This document shows, piece after piece, positions 10,545 to 19,755 of a stretch of DNA of 64,000 bases (its first letter is position 1; each line of letters starts with the position of its first letter). Under the pieces are notes generated by a model. It made no database searches. It was not told where the DNA came from and saw only the letters and a program-made list of their open reading frames with translations. The DNA is from Corynebacterium camporealensis (GTDB taxonomy: Bacteria; Actinomycetota; Actinomycetes; Mycobacteriales; Mycobacteriaceae). A program made the position numbers and the translations under genes. The stretch is taken from assembly GCF_000980815.1 (NCBI RefSeq), contig NZ_CP011311.1:726571-790570 (forward strand), in the 5' to 3' direction.

Positions 10545-11201
10545 ATGAGGAACGTGACTAACCGGAAGAAGCAAACCCACCCCCTATTGAGTGATAAGGC
10601 GGTCGACATCGCCCGGGAGGCTTTACAGGAGCTGGGCGAGGGCGGCATCGGCAAGCATATTGGCGTCGCTGGAATGACTGCCACGAGTGCCACCCACCGC
10701 TTCCGTGCGGACATGCCTGGTTATCCCGGCTGGGAATGGCAAGCAGTCTTAGGCTGCGCGCCGAACAGTTCTTATGTGACGGTCAGTGAGGTCGCACTGG
10801 TGCCCGGCGGGCAGGCGCTCCAAGCCCCGGAATGGGTGCCGTATTCCGACCGTTTGCGCCCCGGTGACTTAGGCCCGGGGGATTTAATGCCGCCTGCGCC
10901 TGACGATGAACGCATCGCCGACGGTGAATTAACTAAGACAGGCTGGAAGCAAGCAGAGAAACGTTGGCGCGATAAGTTTGGGCCGAATACGAAGATGGCT
11001 GCCAAAGCGCCACTGCAGTGCAAGACCTGCGCTTTCTTTGTGGAATTCCGTCAGCCCTGGGGCGTGTGCGCTAATGAGTTATCCGCCGATGGTCGGGTGG
11101 TGCACGGTACGTATGGCTGCGGTGCGCACTCGGAAACCCGGGTCAATGATGAAAGCCAGAACACGGATGTGGCCTACGACGACGAGAAGCCGATTTACTA
11201 G
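10545..11201 (+). CDS. DUF3027 protein
   Basis: 218 residues from ATG 10545. A GTG at 10554 is an alternative that would sit about ten bases after a AATAAT -10-like box and be leaderless. The protein is soluble. Central 'GMTATSATHRFRADMPGYPGWEWQAVL' and 'VALVPGGQALQAPEWVPYSDRLRPGDL' are characteristic of actinobacterial DUF3027. The C-terminal quarter carries 'CKTCAFF...GVCANELSADGRVV...YGCGAHSE', four Cys and a His that could bind zinc. Function unknown. (Motif given with gaps; residues about 158-205.). Confidence 0.8.
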   Translation: MRNVTNRKKQTHPLLSDKAVDIAREALQELGEGGIGKHIGVAGMTATSATHRFRADMPGYPGWEWQAVLGCAPNSSYVTVSEVALVPGGQALQAPEWVPYSDRLRPGDLGPGDLMPPAPDDERIADGELTKTGWKQAEKRWRDKFGPNTKMAAKAPLQCKTCAFFVEFRQPWGVCANELSADGRVVHGTYGCGAHSETRVNDESQNTDVAYDDEKPIY

Positions 11202-11235
11202 ATTTTGAAAACTCGGTATTTAAGGGAGAAACTAA

Positions 11236-11265
11236 ATGCGCACTATTTCTCTCGTTAGTTTCTAA
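11236..11265 (+). CDS. Nine-codon leader ORF before the permease
   Basis: ATG CGC ACT ATT TCT CTC GTT AGT TTC TAA encodes MRTISLVSF. A good Shine-Dalgarno (aagggaga) lies seven bases upstream, while the permease's own ribosome site (taagggg) overlaps the leader stop codon. Translation of the leader would therefore deliver ribosomes to the permease start 12 bases on. There is no purine-riboswitch-like fold in the 34 bases before it. Expression is inferred. Confidence 0.5.
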   Translation: MRTISLVSF

Positions 11266-11276
11266 GGGGCTTGTCC

Positions 11277-12683
11277 GTGAACAAGGTTCTTGACCGCTAT
11301 TTTCATATTTCCGAACGCGGTTCGACCATCGGCACTGAGGTGCGCGCCGGTACGGTGTCGTTCTTCGCGATGGCCTACATCATCCTGCTGAACCCACTGA
11401 TTTTGGGCACGGTTGCCGACGTCAACGGCACCACCCTGGGTGTTCCGCAGGTGGCTGCCGCCACCGCACTGGTTGCCGGTGTGATGACCATTGCCTTTGG
11501 TGCTATTGCGAAGTACCCCTTCGCCTTGGCAGCTGGCCTGGGCATGAACACCTTCGTTGCGGTGACTGTCGTGTCCACCCAGGGCGTGACCTGGGCAGAG
11601 GCCATGGGCCTGATCGTCATCGAGGGCCTTATCATCGTGGCCCTGGCTGTATCCGGTTTCCGTACCGCGGTCTTTAATGCCATTCCGCACTCGATGAAGG
11701 CTGCGATGGGTGTCGGTATCGGCATGTTCATCGCCATGATTGGCTTCGTTGACGGTGGCTTTGTCACCCGCGTGCCGGATGCCGCAAACACCACCGTGCC
11801 AGTCGGCCTGGGCATTAACGGCTCGATTGCGACCTGGCCGGCACTGGTCTTCGTCTTGGGCCTGATCATTTGTGGTTTCTGCGTTATCCGCAACGTCCCC
11901 GGCGGTCTGTTTGCCGGCATCGTGGTCACCACGATTGTCGCGATGATCATCCAGGCCTTCGTCGATTCCGAGAGCTGGAGCATGGCTACTCCGGAACCGC
12001 CGAGCTCGCTGGGCGGTATGCCGGACCTGTCCATTGTGGGCAACGTGGATCTCTTCGGTGCCTTCGTCAACATCGGTGTGCTCACCGCAGTCCTGCTGAC
12101 GTTCACCCTGTTGCTCACCAACTTTTTCGACGCGATGGGCACCATGACTGGTTTGGGTCACCAGGCCAAGCTGACTGATGAGAATGGCAACCTGCCGGAG
12201 ATGAAGAAGGCCCTGGTTGTTGAAGGCTTCGGTGCCGTTGCTGGTGGTCTGGGTAATACCTCGTCCAATACCGTGTTCGCGGACTCCTCGGCCGGCATTA
12301 TCGACGGTGCACGCACTGGCTTGGCCAACATCGTTACCGGTGTGCTGTTCCTGCTGGCGATGTTCCTCACCCCGCTCTACGAGGTTGTCCCGATGGAGGC
12401 CGCCGCACCGGTGCTGGTCATCGTCGGTGTGATGATGGCTAGCCAGCTCACCGAAATCGAGTGGACCCGCCTGGATATTGCCATCCCGTCCTTCCTGACC
12501 ATCGTGGTCATGCCCTTTACCTACTCCATTGCGAACGGCATTGGCGTGGGCTTTATCAGTTTCGCTATTTTCTCCACCTTTGCCGGCCGCGCCAAGCAGG
12601 TGCACTGGATCATGTGGCTGATTGCCGCGCTCTTCGTGGTCTACTTCGGCATGGATCCGCTCATGGATGCCATCAACGGCTAA
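11277..12683 (+). CDS. NCS2-family purine/xanthine-type permease
   Basis: 468 residues from GTG 11277, preferred over TTG 11271 because AAGGGG is seven bases before it. A polytopic membrane protein (about 12-14 helices) of the AzgA-like branch: 'SFFAMAYIILLNPLIL' near the start, 'FALAAGLGMNTFVA', 'NFFDAMGTMTGLGHQAKL' (substrate-site helix 8 region) and 'GNTSSNTVFADSSAGI' (helix 10 region) are family motifs. Members import adenine, guanine or hypoxanthine with protons. The exact substrate is not decided by sequence. A short leader ORF lies upstream. Confidence 0.9.
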   Translation: MNKVLDRYFHISERGSTIGTEVRAGTVSFFAMAYIILLNPLILGTVADVNGTTLGVPQVAAATALVAGVMTIAFGAIAKYPFALAAGLGMNTFVAVTVVSTQGVTWAEAMGLIVIEGLIIVALAVSGFRTAVFNAIPHSMKAAMGVGIGMFIAMIGFVDGGFVTRVPDAANTTVPVGLGINGSIATWPALVFVLGLIICGFCVIRNVPGGLFAGIVVTTIVAMIIQAFVDSESWSMATPEPPSSLGGMPDLSIVGNVDLFGAFVNIGVLTAVLLTFTLLLTNFFDAMGTMTGLGHQAKLTDENGNLPEMKKALVVEGFGAVAGGLGNTSSNTVFADSSAGIIDGARTGLANIVTGVLFLLAMFLTPLYEVVPMEAAAPVLVIVGVMMASQLTEIEWTRLDIAIPSFLTIVVMPFTYSIANGIGVGFISFAIFSTFAGRAKQVHWIMWLIAALFVVYFGMDPLMDAING

Positions 12684-12691
12684 CAGTGAAC

Positions 12692-12697
12692 TACGAT
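12692..12697 (+). promoter_or_regulatory. -10 box for a leaderless SpoU methyltransferase mRNA
   Basis: TACGAT ends seven bases before ATG 12705, and no Shine-Dalgarno precedes that ATG. The geometry would put transcription start at the A of the start codon. Confidence 0.5.
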
Positions 12698-12704
12698 GTG
12701 GTGA

Positions 12705-13520
12705 ATGACTCGCATCCGTATCGCTGACCCTGCAGACCCGCGTCTCGACGACGTCCGCAACCTCAACAAGTCGGATAAGTCGGGCGCGGGTTTTGTCATT
12801 GCTGAAGGACATTTGGTCGTCTCCCGTTTGGCAGAGTCGCGCTTTCCGCTGCGCTGCGTGGTGGGCTTTGCCAACAAACTGGATGATTACCTGGAGACCT
12901 ACGGTGACCCGGGCTGCCCGCTCTATGAGGTGGATAGGGCAACGCTTGCCGATGTCGCCGGATTCGACATGCACCGTGGCCTGGTTGCAGCTGCAGATAG
13001 GGCACCTACACCCGCTCTCGAGGAAATTCTCGACAGCGCCCGCACCATCGTGGTGCTGGAAGGCGTCGGCGATCACGAGAACATCGGTGCGCTTTTCCGC
13101 AATGCGGCGGGCATGGATGTTGATGCAGTGTTGTTGGGCTCGGGTGCCGCGGACCCGCTCTATCGTCGCTCTGTGCGCGTATCGATGGGACACGTGCTGT
13201 GCTTGCCTTTCCATCGCTTAGACGGCGGCTACACCACCTGGCAGCGCTCGCTGGAACAGCTGCGCGAGGCAGGCTTCAAACTGGTGTCGCTGACGCCATC
13301 GGAAGATGCTGTGCATCTGGCTCAGGCGTTGAAAGATACTGAGAAGGTCGCCTTGCTGGTGGGCGCGGAAGGCCCGGGGCTGACAGAGCATGCCATGCGG
13401 GCTACAGACGTACGAGCCCGCATCCCGATGGCCCCGGGAACGGACTCGTTAAATGTAGCGACCTCAGCAGCGATTGCTTTTTATGAGCGCCAGCGTTCTT
13501 TAAGCGACTGGGAGGTCTGA
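12705..13520 (+). CDS. SpoU/TrmH-family RNA 2'-O-ribose methyltransferase
   Basis: 271 residues. The N-terminal substrate-binding domain (1-105) precedes the SPOUT catalytic domain. The trefoil-knot motifs are visible in order: 'EGVGDHENIGALFRNAAG' (motif 1), 'LLVGAEGPGL' (motif 2, SAM binding) and 'IPMAPGTDSLNVATSAAIAFYE' (motif 3). It methylates a ribose in rRNA or tRNA; the position is not predictable here. The last 40 bases overlap the converging minus-strand gene. Confidence 0.92.
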   Translation: MTRIRIADPADPRLDDVRNLNKSDKSGAGFVIAEGHLVVSRLAESRFPLRCVVGFANKLDDYLETYGDPGCPLYEVDRATLADVAGFDMHRGLVAAADRAPTPALEEILDSARTIVVLEGVGDHENIGALFRNAAGMDVDAVLLGSGAADPLYRRSVRVSMGHVLCLPFHRLDGGYTTWQRSLEQLREAGFKLVSLTPSEDAVHLAQALKDTEKVALLVGAEGPGLTEHAMRATDVRARIPMAPGTDSLNVATSAAIAFYERQRSLSDWEV

Positions 13521-14314
13521 GAAATCCAGCTGCCCACCAGGCGGCCGAGCTTTTTGGTGGTGCGCACGATTTCTTCACCCGTGGAGGTATCACCCGCGGA
13601 GTGGTCCTCGTAATCGTCATAGTCGTGTAGCCCCAGCTTGCCGGCAGAGGTCGTAGCCAATTCGCCCACGCTGCGGGTGGAGTTCGGTAGCTCATCGACC
13701 TTGGGTTCCGGGCGGCCATCGACGGCATAGCCCACGACATCCAGGTCTGGGCCCTCTGCGTCGATGCTGATGCCCAGCCAGCGGCGCTGTGCTTCATCCA
13801 TCAGATCGCGTGGTTCAAAGGGAAGAGAAATTCCGCCGAGATCTGGGTTGAGCTCACCGGCCCAGTAAGGGCCTTCGAAGCCTTCGGGAAGGCCGATGTC
13901 TTCCAACAATCCAAAGCGGGTGCCGCACAGCGAGCGTTTGAGTTCACCGTCCTGCCAGTGCGCGAAACCGGCGTAGCCTTCCTCCTCATTCAGAGCAAAA
14001 GCATAGAGCTCGCGCGCCGGGATGGCCTCCAACAGCAGGGGAGAAAGCTGCGAGAGCATCACGCCCTCTTCCACGACGACGGTTTGAACCACGGTGACCC
14101 CGGGGTAGCCGCCGATGTAGAACTCCGCAATGTCAGCTTCTACCGAACGGTTCAGTGGGAACTGCCCAATCGGGGTGACGGGAAAGTTCGGGTTTAGCTG
14201 CGCGAGATACTTGCGTCCAAAACCGCGGTCCGCCTTGGGTTCTGCGGCGAGCACATCAGCAGGGGAGTCGGTAGTGACGTACCAGAGAGTAACGATTGCA
14301 CGAGAGATGTCCAT
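13481..14314 (-). CDS. Conserved actinobacterial protein (DUF6928-like)
   Basis: 277 residues, cytoplasmic, no membrane segments. The N-terminus 'ISRAIVTLWYVTTDSPADVL' and the segment 'FYIGGYPGVTVVQTVVVEE' match a family (I believe DUF6928) encoded beside sepH in corynebacteria. Residues about 100-190 include 'YAGFAHWQDGELKRSLCG', resembling a small beta-barrel that reads out an input value. The C-terminal 70 residues are acidic and then basic, probably disordered. Function unknown. It starts 12 bases after sepH ends, so the two are probably co-transcribed, and it overlaps the methyltransferase gene tail-to-tail by 40 bases. Confidence 0.7.
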   Translation of the reverse strand: MDISRAIVTLWYVTTDSPADVLAAEPKADRGFGRKYLAQLNPNFPVTPIGQFPLNRSVEADIAEFYIGGYPGVTVVQTVVVEEGVMLSQLSPLLLEAIPARELYAFALNEEEGYAGFAHWQDGELKRSLCGTRFGLLEDIGLPEGFEGPYWAGELNPDLGGISLPFEPRDLMDEAQRRWLGISIDAEGPDLDVVGYAVDGRPEPKVDELPNSTRSVGELATTSAGKLGLHDYDDYEDHSAGDTSTGEEIVRTTKKLGRLVGSWISQTSQSLKERWRS

Positions 14315-14326
14315 AAAGCCTGCCCC

Positions 14327-15265
14327 TTAGTCGCGCGGCCGCTTCGTGTTCGAACGTACCCCCAACAGCACATCTTCCCAGTGCGGGGTGACCGCCTTAC
14401 GACGACGCTTCGCCGGCTTCGGATCCGGGTTCTGCAGGAACTCCTCTTCCTCCTCCGGCGGGCTAGTCGGCTCAGTCAGGTCGGTAATCTCGCTGACATT
14501 CTGTGGCTCATCGCCATCGATGGCTTCGTCGTAACGCTCACCGCGTCCCACAGAAGTCAAAGAACGTACCGGCTGTACAAAGTCTGGGTCGGTGAGGTCT
14601 GCGGCCACGGAGTTGCGGGCCTCGACGGTGGCCGGGGTGGACATGGACTGCTTAAAGGTCCACTCGGCTTCGTTCTCAGACAGTCCGGACTTCCAAGTAA
14701 TCCGCACGATCCAGGGCTCACCCTGGTTGCGGAAGGCATCCCAGTCGGCCTCGGACAGCGAGTGGCCGCGGGCGGCAAAGGCGGTAGCCAGGATTTCCCA
14801 CAGGGTCAGCGATGCCGGGCCATCTTCGCGCACCGGGTGTGCCTGCTTGGCCACTTCTGCGATGCGGTTGCGCTCCAGCATGACTGGGTACGCGAAAGGC
14901 TCCACGCGGGATTCGGGAACGCCGAGTTCTTCGGCCAGTTCTTCGGCGGAAGCACCAGCGCGCACGCGATTTTGGATCTCCGACGGGCGCAGCTTGACCG
15001 GCTCTGGCTCGGCTTCCTTGGTCTTCGGCGCACCGGCACCACCGGTGGTCAAAGGGGTTGAGGACAGGGCAGAGGCAGTGCTTGCCGATGCCTGCTTGTC
15101 CTCAGTATCTGCTGCATCCTCAGCGTTGTCCTGCGACTGCACGAGAGGGCGCAGTGCCTCGCGGACGTCATCGGTGACGGCGAGGCTGAATTCCTCCCCG
15201 TCGTCGGTGCGCAGCACCAGGGAGGTTTCAGAAGATTCGCTACTTGCGAGGAAGAGCTCGCGCAT
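14327..15265 (-). CDS. sepH: Septation protein SepH
   Basis: 312 residues. The conserved N-terminal DUF3071 domain begins 'MRELFLASSESSETSLVLR' and contains a helix-turn-helix ('LRPSEIQNRVRAGASAEELA', then 'ELGVPESRVEPFAYPVMLER'), followed by 'LTLWEILATAFAARGHSL' and 'WIVRITWKSGLSENEAEW'. The C-terminal third is variable and ends in a short basic stretch. SepH homologues in Streptomyces and Mycobacterium bind FtsZ and stimulate its assembly at division sites. The position next to serC agrees with the mycobacterial arrangement. Confidence 0.9.
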   Translation of the reverse strand: MRELFLASSESSETSLVLRTDDGEEFSLAVTDDVREALRPLVQSQDNAEDAADTEDKQASASTASALSSTPLTTGGAGAPKTKEAEPEPVKLRPSEIQNRVRAGASAEELAEELGVPESRVEPFAYPVMLERNRIAEVAKQAHPVREDGPASLTLWEILATAFAARGHSLSEADWDAFRNQGEPWIVRITWKSGLSENEAEWTFKQSMSTPATVEARNSVAADLTDPDFVQPVRSLTSVGRGERYDEAIDGDEPQNVSEITDLTEPTSPPEEEEEFLQNPDPKPAKRRRKAVTPHWEDVLLGVRSNTKRPRD

Positions 15266-15357
15266 GGTCGCTCCTTTTAGCCTGTGTAGGGACCTGTGAT
15301 GAAATCCACTTTAACCCAGTTGCGGGAGCGACCCGGCGAGATTTGGGGCATGTTGGT

Positions 15358-16512
<1,155 letters not shown>

Positions 16513-16554
16513 TCAACCGTTAGGAAAGGGGTGGTGTATGACGTCGCACTTGAG

Positions 16555-16570
16555 TGTCGGCGGTGTCACA
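16555..16570. promoter_or_regulatory. Probable GlxR site in the gltA promoter
   Basis: tgtcg-gcggtg-tcaca: the right half matches TCACA exactly and the left half has TGT of TGTGA. It is followed by a TAGAGT -10-like box at 16579-16584. In C. glutamicum gltA is under GlxR and RamB control, which supports the call. A hairpin gtcgac-N6-gtcgac (16605-16622) lies in the leader. Confidence 0.55.
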
Positions 16571-16649
16571 AAATTTGCTAGAGTGTGAAGAGGTTAAGAC
16601 TGAAGTCGACAGTTGTGTCGACGCTAACTCTCTGACGAAAGGAACCCAC

Positions 16650-17939
16650 GTGGCTTCTGAGAACAAGGTAACTCTCCAGTACCCCGGCGGCGAGTACGAG
16701 ATGGACATCAAGCAGTCCACCGAGGGTGACTCCGGTTTTGACATCGGCAAGCTCCGCAACGAGACCGGCCTGGTCACCTTCGACCCGGGTTATGCTGCAA
16801 CCGGCTCCACCGAGTCGAAGATCACCTTTATTAACGGCGAGGAAGGCATCCTGCGCCACCGTGGTTACGACATCGCGGACCTGGCTGAGAACGCCACCTT
16901 CAACGAGGTGTCTTACCTCTTGATTAAGGGCCACCTGCCAAACCAGGAAGAGCTCTCCGCTTTCAATGACGATATCCGTCACCACACCCTCCTGGATGAG
17001 GACTTCAAGGCGCAGTTCAACATCTTCCCGCGCAACGCGCACCCGATGGCTGTGCTGGCTTCCTCGGTGAACATTCTGTCCACCTACTACCAGGACCAGC
17101 TGGACCCGCTGGATGAGAAGCAGCTCGACAAGGCAACCGTGCGCCTGCTGGCTAAGGTGCCGATGCTGGCTGCTTACGCTTACCGTGCTTCCCAGGGCAA
17201 GCCTTACATGTACCCGGACAACAAGCTGAACGCTCGCGAGAACTTCCTGCGCATGATGTTCGGTTACCCGACCGAGGAGTACGAGGTTGACCCGGTCGTT
17301 GCTAAGGCACTCGATAAGCTCCTTATCCTGCATGCTGACCACGAGCAGAACTGCTCCACCTCCACCGTCCGCATGATCGGTTCCGCACAGGCTAACCTGT
17401 TCGTTTCCGTTGCAGGCGGCATCAACGCTCTGTCTGGCCCGCTGCACGGTGGCGCTAACCAGGCAGTGCTGGAGATGCTGGATGATATCCAGCAGAACAA
17501 CGACGGCGACGCTACCGACTTCATGAACCGCGTGAAGAACAAGGAAAAGGGCGTCCGCCTGATGGGCTTCGGCCACCGCGTGTACAAGAACTACGACCCG
17601 CGCGCAGCCATCGTCAAGGAGACCGCACACGAGATCATCGAGCACCTGGGCGGCGACCCGATGCTGGATCTCGCAATGGACCTGGAGAAGATCGCTCTCG
17701 AGGACGACTACTTCGTCTCCCGCAAGCTGTACCCGAACGTCGACTTCTACACCGGCCTGATCTACCGCGCCATGGGCTTCCCGACGGACTTCTTCACCGT
17801 CCTGTTCGCCATCGGCCGTCTGCCGGGCTGGATCGCTCAGTACCGCGAGCAGCTTGAGCTCAACACCAAGATCAACCGTCCTCGCCAGATTTACACCGGC
17901 GAGACCCTGCGCAAGGTTACCCCGCGTGACCAGCGCTAA
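16650..17939 (+). CDS. gltA: Citrate synthase
   Basis: 429 residues from GTG 16650 ('MASENKVTLQYPGGEYEMD'), preceded by gaaagg. Upstream in-frame ATGs fall in the promoter and leader. It is a type II (GltA) synthase: 'ITFINGEEGILRHRGYDI', 'NCSTSTVRMIGSAQAN', 'PLHGGANQAVLEML' (catalytic His), 'GVRLMGFGHRVYKNYDPRA' (second catalytic His) and 'NVDFYTGLIYRAMGFPTDFF' (catalytic Asp). It condenses oxaloacetate with acetyl-CoA at the entry to the TCA cycle. Very close to C. glutamicum GltA over most of its length. Confidence 0.98.
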   Translation: MASENKVTLQYPGGEYEMDIKQSTEGDSGFDIGKLRNETGLVTFDPGYAATGSTESKITFINGEEGILRHRGYDIADLAENATFNEVSYLLIKGHLPNQEELSAFNDDIRHHTLLDEDFKAQFNIFPRNAHPMAVLASSVNILSTYYQDQLDPLDEKQLDKATVRLLAKVPMLAAYAYRASQGKPYMYPDNKLNARENFLRMMFGYPTEEYEVDPVVAKALDKLLILHADHEQNCSTSTVRMIGSAQANLFVSVAGGINALSGPLHGGANQAVLEMLDDIQQNNDGDATDFMNRVKNKEKGVRLMGFGHRVYKNYDPRAAIVKETAHEIIEHLGGDPMLDLAMDLEKIALEDDYFVSRKLYPNVDFYTGLIYRAMGFPTDFFTVLFAIGRLPGWIAQYREQLELNTKINRPRQIYTGETLRKVTPRDQR

Positions 17940-17965
17940 TTGGGTAGCTGCGGCACCACGATTAG

Positions 17966-18016
17966 GGCCGAACCGGGCTTTTTCCTTTATAATGAGCAAA
18001 GTTCGGTTCGGCCTTT
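17966..18016 (+). promoter_or_regulatory. Hairpin with a TATAAT promoter in its loop, between gltA and fkpA
   Basis: Arms ggccgaacc (17966-17974) and ggttcggcc (18005-18013) are perfectly complementary and are followed by tttgttgg. The 30-base loop holds TATAAT (17988-17993), well placed to start the fkpA transcript. The element may end gltA and start fkpA. Confidence 0.55.
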
Positions 18017-18065
18017 GTTGGTTGGACTACAAACGAAATCCACATTCCCAAGGAGAATAATCCCC

Positions 18066-18422
18066 ATGGATAAGCCTGTAATTGAAGCGCACACTGAGCC
18101 GGCGCCTACCGATCTCGTCATTGAAGACATCGTGGTGGGTGACGGAGCAGAGGCGCAGCCGGGCGGTGTCGTTGAGGTCCACTACGTCGGCGTCGAGTAC
18201 GAGACCAACCAGGAGTTCGACTCCTCCTGGGACCGCGGTCAGTCCATTGAGTTCCCGCTGACCGGCCTGATCGCCGGCTGGCAGGAAGGTATCCCGGGCA
18301 TGAAGGTGGGCGGCCGTCGTCAGCTCATCATTCCGCCGGAGAAGGCCTATGGCCCTGCCGGTGGTGCACACCCGCTGTCTGGTCGCACCCTGGTCTTTGT
18401 TATTGACCTGATTCGCGCCTAA
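18066..18422 (+). CDS. fkpA: FKBP-type peptidyl-prolyl cis-trans isomerase
   Basis: 118 residues from ATG 18066, with aaggaga eight bases upstream. A single FKBP domain without signal peptide, therefore cytoplasmic. 'VEVHYVGVEYETNQEFDSSW', 'PLTGLIAGWQEGIPGMKVGG' and 'IIPPEKAYGPAG' are the active-site strands and loop. The length is the minimum for a one-domain FKBP. It follows gltA as in C. glutamicum. Confidence 0.95.
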   Translation: MDKPVIEAHTEPAPTDLVIEDIVVGDGAEAQPGGVVEVHYVGVEYETNQEFDSSWDRGQSIEFPLTGLIAGWQEGIPGMKVGGRRQLIIPPEKAYGPAGGAHPLSGRTLVFVIDLIRA

Positions 18423-18526
18423 CAGCCGCATCATAATCCGCGCTGGAAGCCACGTTTAACCGCGTGCTTTCGGTGGGGATTTTTCTTATATCCCACATCG
18501 GTGAATCTTTGGGGCACAATAGAGAC

Positions 18527-19381
18527 ATGACTGTCCCCATGACTACTTTCAACGATGACCGTGAGATGCCCCTGCTGGGCCTGGGAACCTACAAGCTGCG
18601 CGAGGACGAATGCATCCGCGTAGTCCGCGAAGCCATTGAGATTGGCTACCGCCACTTCGACACCGCCACTTTGTATGAGAACGAAGAAGCCTTGGGCAAG
18701 GCACTCAACGACGCTATGGCAGCGGGCGATGTTACCCGCGATGAGCTGTTCATTACCTCCAAGGTCTGGCACACCCACCACGGTGCGGATAAGGTCCCGG
18801 AAGCTTTCCAGACTTCCATGGATAAACTCGGCCTGGACTACCTGGATCTGTACCTCATCCACTGGCCGTGGCCGCAGGGCGGAAAGTACGTGGAGACCTT
18901 CGACAAGATCGCGCAAATGCAAGGCATGGGCCAGATCGCCTCGATTGGCGTGGCCAACTTCTACGAAGAAACCCTGCAGCAACTCATTGCTGGCTCCGGC
19001 ATCGTGCCCGTGCTCAACCAGGTAGAGATGCACCCCGGCTTCATGCAGAACGACCTGCGTGAGTACCACCAGGAACACGACATCATCTCGGAAGCCTGGG
19101 CACCACTGGCTCGCGGTGTAGTGCTTAATAACCCCGCCATCGAAAAGGCCGCCGAAGCACACAACGCCACCCCAGGCCAGGTCGTGCTCGCCTACATGAT
19201 GGACAAGGGTATTTCGGTCATCCCGAAGTCCTCCCGCAAGGAACGCCTGCAGGAAAACTTCGACGCCACCAACCTGGATCTCAGCGCGGAAGAAATCGAG
19301 GCCATCGACGGCCTCGAGGGTCAAGAAGGCTTCGGCCGCATGTTCAACGACCCGCGCGACTTCCCCGGCGACGAGGGCTAA
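18527..19381 (+). CDS. Aldo/keto reductase
   Basis: 284 residues from ATG 18527. A CACAAT box six bases upstream suggests a leaderless mRNA. It is an NADPH-dependent (beta/alpha)8 oxidoreductase: 'GYRHFDTATLYENEEALG' contains the catalytic Asp and Tyr, 'LFITSKVWHTHH' the Lys and 'DLYLIHWPWP' the His. The phosphate-binding 'VIPKSSRKERLQENFDA' is near the C-terminus. It resembles the 2,5-diketo-D-gluconate reductase-like group. Physiological substrate unknown. Confidence 0.9.
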   Translation: MTVPMTTFNDDREMPLLGLGTYKLREDECIRVVREAIEIGYRHFDTATLYENEEALGKALNDAMAAGDVTRDELFITSKVWHTHHGADKVPEAFQTSMDKLGLDYLDLYLIHWPWPQGGKYVETFDKIAQMQGMGQIASIGVANFYEETLQQLIAGSGIVPVLNQVEMHPGFMQNDLREYHQEHDIISEAWAPLARGVVLNNPAIEKAAEAHNATPGQVVLAYMMDKGISVIPKSSRKERLQENFDATNLDLSAEEIEAIDGLEGQEGFGRMFNDPRDFPGDEG

Positions 19382-19408
19382 CGACGCGGCCTTTTGGGGG
19401 AAGACACT

Positions 19409-19431
19409 AAGCCGCCTGCGGGCGGCTTTTT
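19409..19431 (+). terminator. Terminator of the aldo/keto reductase gene
   Basis: aagccgcc-tgc-gggcggctttttt: an 8-bp stem with a U-run, 28 bases after the stop codon. Confidence 0.9.
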
Positions 19432-19477
19432 GTGATCAAAAATGCGGTAGTGGGGGAGAGGCGCGGGGCGAAAAGCT

Positions 19478-19600
19478 ACCCCTAGAAAAAGAGATGTTTG
19501 CCACATTCTTCATTTGCAAACTTTACAGATATGTTTCATTTAATCTCCGGGGGTACTTTGCAAACTTATGAAAAGCCAGGTCGCGACGCGGGTCGGGGGT
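19478..19600 (+). promoter_or_regulatory. RamA/RamB-type operator cluster upstream of mctBC
   Basis: Two exact direct repeats of tttgcaaactt start at 19513 and 19557, 44 bases apart (about four helix turns). They match the core of the C. glutamicum RamB motif (aactttgcaaa type). Short C/G stretches of the RamA type flank them: acccct at 19478 and cgggggt at 19548 and 19594. In C. glutamicum the mctC operon is regulated by RamA and RamB. The rest of the 374-bp gap to 19755 holds a TATAGAT-like -10 near 19688. Confidence 0.6.
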
Positions 19601-19755
19601 GGCGAAGGTTTGTTAATGTCAGGAACCTTGGCAATATTTACAACCTTACAATGTGAGCAAGGTAACTTAGCTTGCAGTCGCTGCGCTATAGATCACTTTT
19701 GCGTTAGCGAGGTAAGCCCGGCACACCCGCCGGGACGGATAAACAAGGAGAGACA

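Noticed and set aside
11262..13214. 650-codon frame antisense to the permease and methyltransferase
   Set aside because: Mirror of codon bias in the real genes (long antisense frames are common at this GC); composition rich in His/Gln with no domain. The same applies to 16578-17999, 20262-21743, 42017-43348 and 48647-50302.
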